A stretch of 9,336 nucleotides of DNA from an uncultured Rhodospirillaceae bacterium (GTDB taxonomy: Bacteria; Pseudomonadota; Alphaproteobacteria; MPNO01): contig CALGIA010000335.1 in the NCBI GenBank assembly GCA_937916005.1, positions 1-9,336 on the forward strand, in the 5' to 3' direction. This document shows, in pieces, positions 1 to 6,250 of the stretch. Numbering within the stretch: position 1 is the stretch's first letter; each line of letters opens with the position of its first letter. The position numbers and the translations under genes were made by a program. The notes below the pieces were generated by a model that searched no databases, was not told the origin of the DNA, and saw only the letters and a program-made list of their open reading frames with translations.

Positions 1-13
1 ATTTTTTATATTC

Positions 14-41
14 TTGACAGATTTTTGAATTATGCTATATT
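14..41 (+). promoter_or_regulatory. Sigma70-like promoter for the flagellar rod-like gene
   Basis: A perfect -35 hexamer TTGACA (14-19) is followed after 16 bases by TATATT (36-41), a good -10 match, in an AT-rich stretch that contrasts with the GC-rich surroundings. The predicted start of transcription is near 48, about 30 bases upstream of the proposed TTG start codon at 79. This is a visual match to the housekeeping consensus; no flagellar sigma28 or sigma54 motif was seen. Confidence 0.6.
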
Positions 42-78
42 AATCTCCAATCGCAATGAATAGGCAAGGGCTTTAGCA

Positions 79-537
79 TTGGATTTTGATATGGTTTCCC
101 TGTCGCGTGCTTCGGGTAGGAGTTATAATGGCTTCAAGGTAGCCTCGATGTCTGTCTCGGCGACGGCGTCGGATATTGCCAATATGGGCGTCTCGGAAGC
201 CCTGGTGGATGGAGAAATTCAGCCGGTTACGCCTGGCCAAACGCCAGGACAGCAATCCGGTGATCAGGGTGGCTACCGTCCCTTGAAGGTCGTACAGGAA
301 AGCCTTGCGCATGGCGGCGTTCGTGCCAGCTACGGCGCAATCTCCCCGGCCTTTCTGGTGGCGTTCAACCCGGTTGACCCAAAGGCGGATGAAGATGGCC
401 TGGTGGCAATGCCCAACGTGGATCTTGCCGCCGAACTGTTAAACCTCGGGATCGCCCAACGGGCCTACGAGGCCAGTCTCAAGGTTGTCGAAACGGAAGA
501 AGAGATGAGCGGAAGCCTGCTCGACGCGCTCAACTAA
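79..537 (+). CDS. FlgC-like flagellar basal-body rod domain protein, orphan
   Basis: Small protein of 152 residues with the two ends of a flagellar rod protein. Near the N-terminus is an ASDIANMGV segment (about 30-38), matching the conserved ASNIAN motif of rod/hook proteins. The C-terminal half, from about residue 90, follows the FlgC pattern: a NPVDPKADEDG segment (97-107), then MPNVDLAAELLNLGIAQRAY (111-130) of the rod C-terminal domain. Rod subunits are exported through the flagellar type III apparatus and form helical bundles from these two ends. The start is uncertain: TTG at 79 has a purine-rich GGCAAGGG 8 bases upstream and keeps more of the N-terminal helix, while ATG at 91 and ATG at 148 lack a clear ribosome site. 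Residues about 43-70 are a Gly/Gln/Pro-rich linker. No other flagellar gene is in the window, so it may be a stand-alone paralogue, not the structural FlgC. It has its own promoter and terminator. The family is clear; the exact role is not. Confidence 0.8.
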   Translation: MDFDMVSLSRASGRSYNGFKVASMSVSATASDIANMGVSEALVDGEIQPVTPGQTPGQQSGDQGGYRPLKVVQESLAHGGVRASYGAISPAFLVAFNPVDPKADEDGLVAMPNVDLAAELLNLGIAQRAYEASLKVVETEEEMSGSLLDALN

Positions 538-622
538 GATAATACCGGCGAGCAGGAGTGAAGTTGGAAAGTCCGGTCGTGACAGCCGGCAACCGACGTC
601 GAAGGACGGGATGAGATGGTCG

Positions 623-654
623 TGGGGCCGCCGCACAAAAGCGTGGCGGCCCCA
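623..654 (+). terminator. Intrinsic terminator hairpin after the rod-like gene
   Basis: A perfect 10-bp stem, TGGGGCCGCC (623-632) with GGCGGCCCCA (645-654), encloses a 12-base loop; a G-U and a C-G pair could extend it inward. The short T-tract ATTTT (657-661) follows 2 bases later. It lies 85 bases after the stop codon of the rod-like gene and before the cytochrome gene, so it most likely ends that transcript. The T-tract is short, so some read-through is possible. Confidence 0.65.
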
Positions 655-735
655 GCATTTTGACCTTATATGGTGGCGGTTCCGGTTGCGCCCGGGGTTT
701 CGCTGGAAGATAATCCCCCAATTTTCGTCCCCTAA

Positions 736-753
736 TTTCGAATGATTCTCAAA
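736..753 (+). promoter_or_regulatory. Possible Irr/Fur-type iron-response box upstream of cytochrome c
   Basis: The segment TTTCGAATGATTCTCAAA is an imperfect inverted repeat around a central TGA, with GAA and TTC core half-sites flanked by TTT and AAA. It resembles the alphaproteobacterial Irr (ICE) motif TTTAGAA-N3-TTCTAAA and shares AATGATTCTCA with classical Fur boxes. It ends 22 bases before the ATG of a haem protein gene, a sensible place for an iron- or haem-responsive operator. The match is by eye and no clear -35/-10 pair was found around it. Confidence 0.35.
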
Positions 754-775
754 TAGAATATGGCTGGAGGCCTCG

Positions 776-1195
776 ATGAAGTTTCTGAAGATAGCGATGA
801 TGGCTGTTGCGTTGGCGGTTGCGAGCGGGAGCGTTTCCGCGCCGGCCTGGGCCGATGGCGACGCCGCCAAAGGCAAGAAAGTGTTCAACAAATGCAAGGC
901 CTGCCACAAGCTCGTCGCAGGTAAGAAAGCCATTGGGCCCAGCCTGCACGGCATGTTCGGCCGTACCGCCGGCGCGTCAAAGGGATACAAATATTCGAAG
1001 GACATGGAGGCGGCCGGCGCCAAGGGTCTGGTCTGGAGCGAAAAGACCATCGACGCTTTCCTCACCAAACCGAAACCCTTCATCGGAACGGCCATTGGCA
1101 AGAAAAATGGCCGTATCAAGATGGCGTTCGGCGGGCTGAAAAAAGCCAGTGATCGCGCCGACATCATCGCCTATCTGAAGAAGGCGACCCAGTAG
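776..1195 (+). CDS. Secreted class I c-type cytochrome (cytochrome c2-like)
   Basis: A 139-residue periplasmic electron carrier. Residues 1-26 form a Sec signal peptide: a Lys-containing start, a hydrophobic core MMAVALAVA, and a cleavage site after AWA. The mature protein has one haem site, CKACH (C40, C43, H44). Downstream are the GPSLHGMFGR segment (54-63) typical of class I cytochromes and a distal KMAF segment whose M116 is the likely sixth haem ligand. The C-terminal helix ADIIAYLKK is also typical of the class. The mature size (about 113 residues) fits cytochrome c2/c550-like proteins. The mature chain is rich in Lys, as expected for docking to acidic partners. ATG at 776 has a strong GGAGG 5 bases upstream. 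The gene is convergent with the molybdenum hydroxylase cluster, so a role as its electron acceptor is possible but not shown. Haem attachment would require the Ccm system, not seen here. Confidence 0.93.
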   Translation: MKFLKIAMMAVALAVASGSVSAPAWADGDAAKGKKVFNKCKACHKLVAGKKAIGPSLHGMFGRTAGASKGYKYSKDMEAAGAKGLVWSEKTIDAFLTKPKPFIGTAIGKKNGRIKMAFGGLKKASDRADIIAYLKKATQ

Positions 1196-2879
1196 GGGCT
1201 CGTTTTTTGTTCAAAACCGGGGTTCGAATGATTTTTCCGGGCCCCGTTTTTGAATGCGCCGCGAAGGCTTCCGGCGTATCCAGATCGAGCAGAACGCCGC
1301 CGTCCGGCATTTCAACCTCGAATACGGCGTCCTGATGGGCGCCGATCAAATGGCGCGCGCCCACATCACCGGCCACGTCCTCCATGTCGTCGAAATAACG
1401 CCGGTCCCATAGGACCGGGTTGCCGCGCTTGCCGTTGAATGTCGGAACACAGATCCCGCGCCCGTCCGCCGGGTCGAAGGCCGCGATCAGCGCATTGAGA
1501 TGTTCCGCCGTCACAAGCGGCATGTCCCCGAGACACACAATTACACCGTCAATGTCGTCGGGCAGGGCGGCGATCCCGGCTTTCAGGGAACCGGCCAGTC
1601 CGGTGGCGAATGCGGGGTTTTCGGTAAATTGGACCGCGCGGCCGCCCAGTGTGGCGCGGATCTGGTCGCCCTCATGGCCGAGCACCACGATCACCGGGTC
1701 GACGTTGGCGGCCAGCACTGCGTCGGCTGTGCGGGCAATCATCACGCCGCCATCGATCTCGACCAGAAGTTTGTTGACCGTGCCCATGCGGCGCGATTGT
1801 CCCGCCGCCAGAATAAGCGCTCCGATCCGTGCCTTTTTTTCAGTCACCTCTTCATTCATCTCTTCATTCAAGGGGCTTTCTCCACGTGGCATGGGGCGTG
1901 ACGGAATTTCCTTGAGCAAGCCGCCGACCCCCATACCGGCGAGATCATCGCCGGTCACGTCAATTCCGGCGATCAATCGCTGCAAAACCCAGTCGAAGCC
2001 ATGCAGCCGGGGTGAGCGCGCCGAGCCCGGCAGGCCGAGGACCGCCATCTCACCGACCCGCGCCAACGCCATGAGCTGACCGGGATCCACCGGCATTCCG
2101 AAATGGTCGACCGTTCCGCCCGCGCCCTCGATTGCCGCCGGAACCACGTCGCGCCGGTCGACAATTGCCGACGCGCCCAGCACCAACGCGATATGGCAGC
2201 CCGATGCGCTCAAATGTTTCAAGGCCGCGCCGATTTCCGCCTCGTCATGGCCGCAGCGCAGATCGAAATCCAGGCTGGCTCCGGTTCCTTCAAGCCGCGT
2301 CCGTGTCGCGACCAGGCCCTTGTCGAGCAGGCTATCCTTGAATCCGGGCAATGTGGTCTGGATCAGGCCGACGGAGCGAGGCCGGTAGGCCGCGACGGAT
2401 ATCATGCCGGCGGCGTCACGGGCCAGGGCGGCGCATTGATCGGCCCGACTGGCGGGGATGCCGAAGGTGATGATCTTGACCGTGGCGACCATCTGTCCCG
2501 CGCGCACCACCGAAAAAGGCGGCAGCGTGGACAGGGTGATGGATTCGTCTATCCGGTTGATCCGGTTGATGGCGTCCGGCCTCAGCCGGAGTACGCCATC
2601 GGCGGCGGCGATGAGATTGGCCCGTCCCGTGAACGGCGCGCGAACCAGAACATTCATCCCCGGACAGGCGGTGGCGATGCGGGCGGCGGCGTCATTTTCG
2701 CCAAGTTCATCGGGGTCGAGGCGGATGGCGATGACGCTCTCAAACCCCGCCGCGCGCAATGTCGTGATGTCGTCGGCCGACAGGACGCGGCCTTTTCGGA
2801 AACTTCCGTTCCCGAAGCGAAGCGAATGGGCCAGTATGGCGCCCGCCGCTTCGTCAAGGGGAGTTTCGCCGAATTTCAC
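1164..2879 (-). CDS. Molybdopterin-binding (MoeA/MogA-like) and MocA-type cytidylyltransferase fusion protein
   Basis: A 571-residue two-domain protein for molybdenum cofactor handling. Residues about 1-325 resemble the MoeA/MoaB-type molybdopterin-binding fold: LVLGASAIVDRRDVV (232-246) and FGMPVDPGQLM...LGLPGSARS parallel the GGxSxG...D and PGxP...GLPGNP elements of MoeA. Residues about 350-541 are a MobA-like nucleotidyltransferase of the MocA type: nucleotide loop LILAAGQSRRMG with K370, metal-site GDMP (451-454), KRGNPVLW (484-491) and a closing DLDTPEAF. MocA proteins convert Mo-molybdopterin plus CTP to the MCD cofactor used by xanthine oxidase-family enzymes, which fits the cluster. 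The start is GTG at 2879; its GTGA overlaps the preceding stop codon, implying translational coupling. The linker (about 326-350) contains a duplicated NEE motif. The last 30 or so residues, after the transferase domain, are basic, look non-conserved, and are encoded across a terminator hairpin and the 3' end of the convergent cytochrome gene (32-base overlap). The domain assignment is firm; CTP versus GTP specificity is inferred from context. Confidence 0.9.
   Translation of the reverse strand: MKFGETPLDEAAGAILAHSLRFGNGSFRKGRVLSADDITTLRAAGFESVIAIRLDPDELGENDAAARIATACPGMNVLVRAPFTGRANLIAAADGVLRLRPDAINRINRIDESITLSTLPPFSVVRAGQMVATVKIITFGIPASRADQCAALARDAAGMISVAAYRPRSVGLIQTTLPGFKDSLLDKGLVATRTRLEGTGASLDFDLRCGHDEAEIGAALKHLSASGCHIALVLGASAIVDRRDVVPAAIEGAGGTVDHFGMPVDPGQLMALARVGEMAVLGLPGSARSPRLHGFDWVLQRLIAGIDVTGDDLAGMGVGGLLKEIPSRPMPRGESPLNEEMNEEVTEKKARIGALILAAGQSRRMGTVNKLLVEIDGGVMIARTADAVLAANVDPVIVVLGHEGDQIRATLGGRAVQFTENPAFATGLAGSLKAGIAALPDDIDGVIVCLGDMPLVTAEHLNALIAAFDPADGRGICVPTFNGKRGNPVLWDRRYFDDMEDVAGDVGARHLIGAHQDAVFEVEMPDGGVLLDLDTPEAFAAHSKTGPGKIIRTPVLNKKRAPTGSPSSDRR
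1212..1252. terminator. Bidirectional terminator between convergent genes
   Basis: CAAAACCGGGG (1212-1222) pairs with CCCCGTTTTTG (1242-1252) at 10 of 11 positions. The GC core is flanked by A and T tracts, so the hairpin can be followed by a U-run in either direction. On the + strand it lies 16 bases after the cytochrome stop codon. GGGGCTCG (1196-1203) could also pair with CGGGCCCC (1238-1245), giving an alternative fold. On the - strand it falls inside the reading frame of the fusion protein, about 46 bases before its stop codon. Confidence 0.65.
1848..1871. repeat. 12-base tandem duplication in the interdomain linker
   Basis: CTCTTCATTCAT (1848-1859) and CTCTTCATTCAA (1860-1871) are adjacent copies identical at 11 of 12 bases. 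On the - strand they encode LNEE-MNEE (residues 337-344) in the linker of the molybdopterin-binding/MocA-like fusion protein. This looks like a small in-frame slippage duplication. The second unit encoded on the - strand also supplies an in-frame ATG just before the transferase domain. Confidence 0.8.
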
Positions 2880-3586
2880 GCGGCTTCGTCCGCTTCCTTT
2901 TGGTGCAGGTTCTGGATGACCTGGGCCAGAATTGAAACCGCTATCTCCGACGGGGAAACCGCGCCAAGCGAGAGACCCACGGGGCCGTGGATGCGCGCCA
3001 TTTCATCGTCGGTGAAGTGGGCGTCCTTGAGCCGCTTGAGTCGCGCGGCATGAGTCTTCCGGCTGCCCAGGGAGCCGATATAGAACGCGTCGGACCGGAT
3101 CGCGACTTGCAGGGCGGGATCGTCGATCTTGGGGTCATGGGTAAGGGTGACGACGGCGGTCCGCCGGTCCAGATCCAGTTCGGTCAACGCCTCGTCGGGC
3201 CACTCATTGATCAGGTGAACGCCGGGAAACCGGTCACTTGACGCAAAAGACCCGCGCGGGTCCACGATGGTGACATCCCAGCCCGCCATGGCCGCCATGC
3301 GGGCCAGCGGTTGGGCGATATGCACCGCGCCGACCACGACCATGCGCAGCGACGGGTTGAAGACCTGTATGAAGACATCGCCGTTGGGGGTCGCCTGGAT
3401 ATGGCTGCGGTCATCCCGGAAGGCATCCAGGGTCACGGTTTGAAGCGCGGCATCAACGGCCAGATCACCGTGGGTTTCGTCCGGATAAACCAGGGACTGA
3501 GCGCCGGTTTCCAGATGGGTCAGCAGGGCGACCTGGCGCTTGGCCTTCTGGTCCAGGAGCAGACGGTTGAGAATTTCGGTTTTCAT
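2876..3586 (-). CDS. XdhC/CoxI family maturation factor, Rossmann-domain protein
   Basis: A 236-residue protein of the XdhC/CoxI family, whose members bind molybdenum cofactor and deliver it, sulfurated, to xanthine oxidase-family apo-enzymes. The C-terminal Rossmann domain begins at about residue 81 with MVVVGAVHIAQPLARMA, the family's variant dinucleotide-type loop. It continues with GWDVTIVDPR (102-111), VVTLTHDPKIDDPAL (145-159), YIGSLGSRKTHAARLKRL (169-186) and the hallmark IHGPVGLSLGAVSPSEIAVS (199-218). Residues 1-80 resemble the lead segment of CoxI-like proteins (LTHLETGAQSLV, then VFIQVFNP) but lack the Cys-containing core of the XdhC N-domain, which is encoded separately just upstream in the operon. 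ATG at 3586 has AGAAG about 9 bases before it. The gene ends in a 4-base overlap with the next one. Its acidic end (KEADEAA) is unremarkable. The family call is strong; the exact biochemical step is inferred. Confidence 0.9.
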   Translation of the reverse strand: MKTEILNRLLLDQKAKRQVALLTHLETGAQSLVYPDETHGDLAVDAALQTVTLDAFRDDRSHIQATPNGDVFIQVFNPSLRMVVVGAVHIAQPLARMAAMAGWDVTIVDPRGSFASSDRFPGVHLINEWPDEALTELDLDRRTAVVTLTHDPKIDDPALQVAIRSDAFYIGSLGSRKTHAARLKRLKDAHFTDDEMARIHGPVGLSLGAVSPSEIAVSILAQVIQNLHQKEADEAA

Positions 3587-3637
3587 GACGTGGTTCTTCT
3601 TGGTTGCTGGGCTGGCACGGATTATTTGAAATTATAT

Positions 3638-4006
3638 CTAGTCTATTTTTTCGACATAGACATTGACCTGACCGCCGCAGGCGAGGCCGACTTCCCACGC
3701 CATTTCGTGGGTGACGCCATACTGCAGCATGCGTGGTTTGCCGTCGTCCATGACCTCCAGCGCCTCGTGGATCACCGCGCCTTCGATGCAGCCGCCGGAC
3801 ACGGAGCCGACGAAATTGCGGTCCTGATCGATCGCCAGATGGCTGCCGACCGGGCGGGGCGATGACCCCCAGGTCTTGACCACCGTGGCAAGCGCCACCG
3901 TGCGGCCTTCCTCGCGCCAGCGCGCGGCTTCATTCAGTACGTCGTCGTCATTCAACAGAGGAGACATTTCACCGGGTGTGGAGCCCGTCATATCGCTTTC
4001 AACCAT
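3638..4006 (-). CDS. XdhC N-terminal-domain protein (molybdenum cofactor maturation)
   Basis: A 122-residue stand-alone copy of the XdhC/CoxI N-terminal domain. It shows ALATVVKTWGSSPRPVGSHL (38-57), then FVGSVSGGCIEGAV with C73, and EVGLACGGQVNVYVE with C110 in the conserved LACGG motif. In XdhC proteins these cysteines are implicated in cofactor binding or sulfuration. There is no Rossmann domain here; it is on the next gene, 51 bases downstream, so the two products probably act together as a split XdhC. ATG at 4006 has GGAAGGA about 8 bases upstream and overlaps coxE-like by 19 bases. ATG at 3991 would form an ATGA overlap with the coxE-like stop codon, and ATG at 3967 would start at MSPLL, nearer the usual family start. 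All three are in frame and the first 15 residues are therefore uncertain. Confidence 0.88.
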   Translation of the reverse strand: MVESDMTGSTPGEMSPLLNDDDVLNEAARWREEGRTVALATVVKTWGSSPRPVGSHLAIDQDRNFVGSVSGGCIEGAVIHEALEVMDDGKPRMLQYGVTHEMAWEVGLACGGQVNVYVEKID

Positions 4007-5241
4007 TCCTGCATTCCTTCCCGCCGCCGGCCCGAGGGCCGGTTCAGCGCTTCCGTCAGTTCCGTCAGACTGTTTAGATTATGCACCGGACGGAACTCGT
4101 CTACATAGGGCAATATTGCCCTTATACCCTGAGATTTGGGCTCGAATCCCTCAAACCGCAAGAGCGGATTAAGCCAAATCAGGCGTCGGCATGATTTGTG
4201 CAGCCGGTCCATTTCAAGCTCCAGCCCGCGCCCGGCATCCCGGTCGAGCCCATCGGATATCAACAGCAGCACCGCGCCCTGACCCAGGACCCGGCGCGAC
4301 CAGTGGCGGTTGAATTCATCCAGGCACTCGCCGATCCGTGTGCCGCCGGACCAGTCGTCCACCGCATCGGTCACTTTCGCCAGGGCATAATCGATATCCT
4401 TGTGGCGCAAGTGACGCGTGACATTCGACAGGCGGGTGCCAAAAAGAAAGGTCGACACCCGGTCCCGGTCGTTGGTCAGCACATGCATGAAATGCAGGAA
4501 CATGCGGGAATAGCGGCTCATGGAACCGGAAATATCGCACAGGATCACCAGCGGCGGCGGGCGCACCCGGCGTTTGCGCCAGCGGAGCGGGATCGTGCCG
4601 CCGCCGGACCGAAGCGCGGCCCGCATGGTGGCGCGCATGTCGATCCGCTTATGGTGGGTGCTGGGGTGGAAACGCCGCGTCTCGACCTGGGCCAGGGGCA
4701 ATGTCATGCGCTTAATGGCCTGGCGCGCGCGTTCGATTTCATCGACCGACATGTCCTCAAAATCCATTTCCTGCAACAGCTCATGGGCCGAAGCAGTCAT
4801 GGCCGCATCGAATTCCAGTTCTTCCTCACGTTCTTTTTCGGCTTCCGGTTCGTCGTCTTCTTCCGGGGTCAGGGCTTCCAGCAGCCGACGGCTGGGCGGT
4901 TCCTGTTCCATCGGTGGCTCATCCAGTTCCAGGTCGGGCATCATCACGCCCATCATGCGTTCCAGAATTTTCGGGTCGCGCCAAAAAATATGGAATGCCT
5001 GATCGAACAGGTCATGCTGGTCGCGCCGGTTGACGAACACCGCGTGCAGGGCCCAGTAGAAATCCGTCCTGTCGGTAATGCCGACCTCTTTTACGGCGGA
5101 AACCGCATCGAGGATTTTGCCCGGTCCCAGTGGCAGACCGGCGCTCCGCAACACCCGTCCGAAATGCATGATGTTGGAGACCAGCCTCTTGCCTTCAAGC
5201 TGGTTGAAAATTTCGATCGCGCTGGGAGGGCGGGTGTTCAT
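3988..5241 (-). CDS. coxE: CoxE-like VWA domain protein
   Basis: A 417-residue protein of the CoxE/VWA family that accompanies MoxR-type ATPases. The N-terminal part (1-105) is helical and contains FYWALHAVFVNRRDQHDLFD, characteristic of CoxE. Residues about 105-145 are an acidic low-complexity linker rich in Glu, Asp and Pro. The basic stretch WRKRRVRPPP (221-230) leads into the VWA domain, which has a full MIDAS: DISGSMS (236-242), GGTRIG with T301, and LISDGLD with D330. A metal-bound partner site is therefore likely intact. CoxE works with CoxD in post-translational assembly of the Mo-Cu centre in carboxydotrophs; here it presumably helps mature the large subunit. It follows coxD-like by 19 bases and overlaps the next gene. 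No signal peptide or membrane segment is visible, so it is cytoplasmic. Confidence 0.92.
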   Translation of the reverse strand: MNTRPPSAIEIFNQLEGKRLVSNIMHFGRVLRSAGLPLGPGKILDAVSAVKEVGITDRTDFYWALHAVFVNRRDQHDLFDQAFHIFWRDPKILERMMGVMMPDLELDEPPMEQEPPSRRLLEALTPEEDDEPEAEKEREEELEFDAAMTASAHELLQEMDFEDMSVDEIERARQAIKRMTLPLAQVETRRFHPSTHHKRIDMRATMRAALRSGGGTIPLRWRKRRVRPPPLVILCDISGSMSRYSRMFLHFMHVLTNDRDRVSTFLFGTRLSNVTRHLRHKDIDYALAKVTDAVDDWSGGTRIGECLDEFNRHWSRRVLGQGAVLLLISDGLDRDAGRGLELEMDRLHKSCRRLIWLNPLLRFEGFEPKSQGIRAILPYVDEFRPVHNLNSLTELTEALNRPSGRRREGMQEWLKAI

Positions 5242-5260
5242 GACGGTCAGATTAGGCCGG

Positions 5261-6196
5261 TCAATTACGGATCGCCGCCAGGTCGGCCTTGACCTGATCC
5301 AGGATCGCCGCCACTTCGCTGCCCTGGATTTTCTGGATGTCGTCCTGGTATTTCAGCAGCACGCCGAGACTGGAATTCACCGTTTCCGGATCCAGGTCGA
5401 TCTTGTCCAGCTGGACCAGCGCATTGGTCCAGTCGATGGTTTCGGCGACGCCGGGTAGTTTGAACAGATCCTTGTCGCGCAGTTTCTGGACGAAGGCCAC
5501 CACCTGGCGCGACAGCGTCTCATCGACGCCCGGAACCTTGACCTTGAGAATTTCCAGCTCTCGCTTGGCGTCCGGGTAATCGACCCAGAAATAAAAGCAG
5601 CGGCGTTTGATGGCGTCGTGAATTTCGCGGGTGCGGTTGGATGTGATGATCACGATCGGCGGTTTTTCGGCGGTTATCGTTCCGATTTCGGGAATGGTGA
5701 CCTGAAAATCCGACAATATTTCCAGCAGGAAGGCTTCGAAGGGTTCATCGGTCCGGTCAAGCTCATCGATCAGCAGTACGGGCGGCAGGCCGGATACATC
5801 GGATTCCAGCGCCTGCAGCAAGGGTCTTTTGATCAGGAAACGTTCGGAAAAGATGTCACTCTCGATGCGTTCCCGGTCACGGTCGCCGGCGGCCTCCGCC
5901 AGGCGGATATCGATCATCTGGGCGGAATAGTTCCATTCATAGACCGCCGAGGACACATCGAGGCCTTCATAACATTGCAGGCGGATCAGGCGGCGTCCGA
6001 GCGCTTCGGACAGCACCTTGCCGATTTCGGTTTTACCGACGCCGGCCTCGCCTTCAAGGAACAGGGGCCGCCCCAGCCGCAGGGCCAGAAAAAGCGCGGT
6101 CGCAAGGGATCTGTCCGCGACATAATTCCCCTTGGACAGGAGTTCCATCACGGCGTCTACGGATTCCAGACCGGAATCGGGGGTGAATTCTGTCAT
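5261..6196 (-). CDS. coxD: CoxD-like MoxR-family AAA+ ATPase
   Basis: A 311-residue AAA+ ATPase of the MoxR group. It has Walker A GEAGVGKT (49-56), Walker B LLIDEL (141-146) followed by DRTDEPFEAFLLEIL, a sensor-1 IITSNRTRE (183-191) and the KRRCFYFWVDYP segment (197-208) that holds the likely arginine finger. These are the usual MoxR landmarks and the length is normal. CoxD is a chaperone-like ATPase needed to build the active site of CO dehydrogenase after folding, acting with the VWA protein CoxE encoded immediately downstream. ATG at 6196 is preceded by only a weak ribosome site (GAG about 6 bases upstream). A strong hairpin lies between this gene and the medium-subunit gene, so expression may be lower than that of the structural genes. 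Function here is inferred from family and linkage. Confidence 0.92.
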   Translation of the reverse strand: MTEFTPDSGLESVDAVMELLSKGNYVADRSLATALFLALRLGRPLFLEGEAGVGKTEIGKVLSEALGRRLIRLQCYEGLDVSSAVYEWNYSAQMIDIRLAEAAGDRDRERIESDIFSERFLIKRPLLQALESDVSGLPPVLLIDELDRTDEPFEAFLLEILSDFQVTIPEIGTITAEKPPIVIITSNRTREIHDAIKRRCFYFWVDYPDAKRELEILKVKVPGVDETLSRQVVAFVQKLRDKDLFKLPGVAETIDWTNALVQLDKIDLDPETVNSSLGVLLKYQDDIQKIQGSEVAAILDQVKADLAAIRN

Positions 6197-6250
6197 AAGT
6201 CTCGACTTTCTTCCGAAAATTTCTTCTGATCAAACGATACTTAAAATGAA

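Noticed and set aside
566..576. GGAAAGTCCGG, resembling the conserved P4 region of RNase P RNA
   Set aside because: RNase P RNA is about 350-400 bases and needs further conserved elements, including the 3' P4 strand; a terminator follows within 80 bases and the cytochrome gene within 210.
611..620. GATGAGA-like core near GTC, suggestive of a hammerhead ribozyme
   Set aside because: The CUGAUGA and GAAA boxes with three stems are not present in the right order.
439..1167. A 242-residue open frame on the - strand
   Set aside because: It covers two well-supported + strand genes and a terminator; no recognisable domain or start signal.
2103..3053. A 316-residue open frame on the + strand
   Set aside because: It is antisense to the molybdopterin-binding/MocA-like fusion gene and part of the XdhC/CoxI-type gene; its Arg/Gly/Asp-rich composition and lack of motifs mark it as a shadow.
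4198..5292. A 364-residue open frame on the + strand
   Set aside because: It lies wholly opposite the coxE-like gene and its neighbour junction, has a His/Arg/Gln-rich composition, no family motif and no ribosome site. It is a mirror of GC-rich codons.
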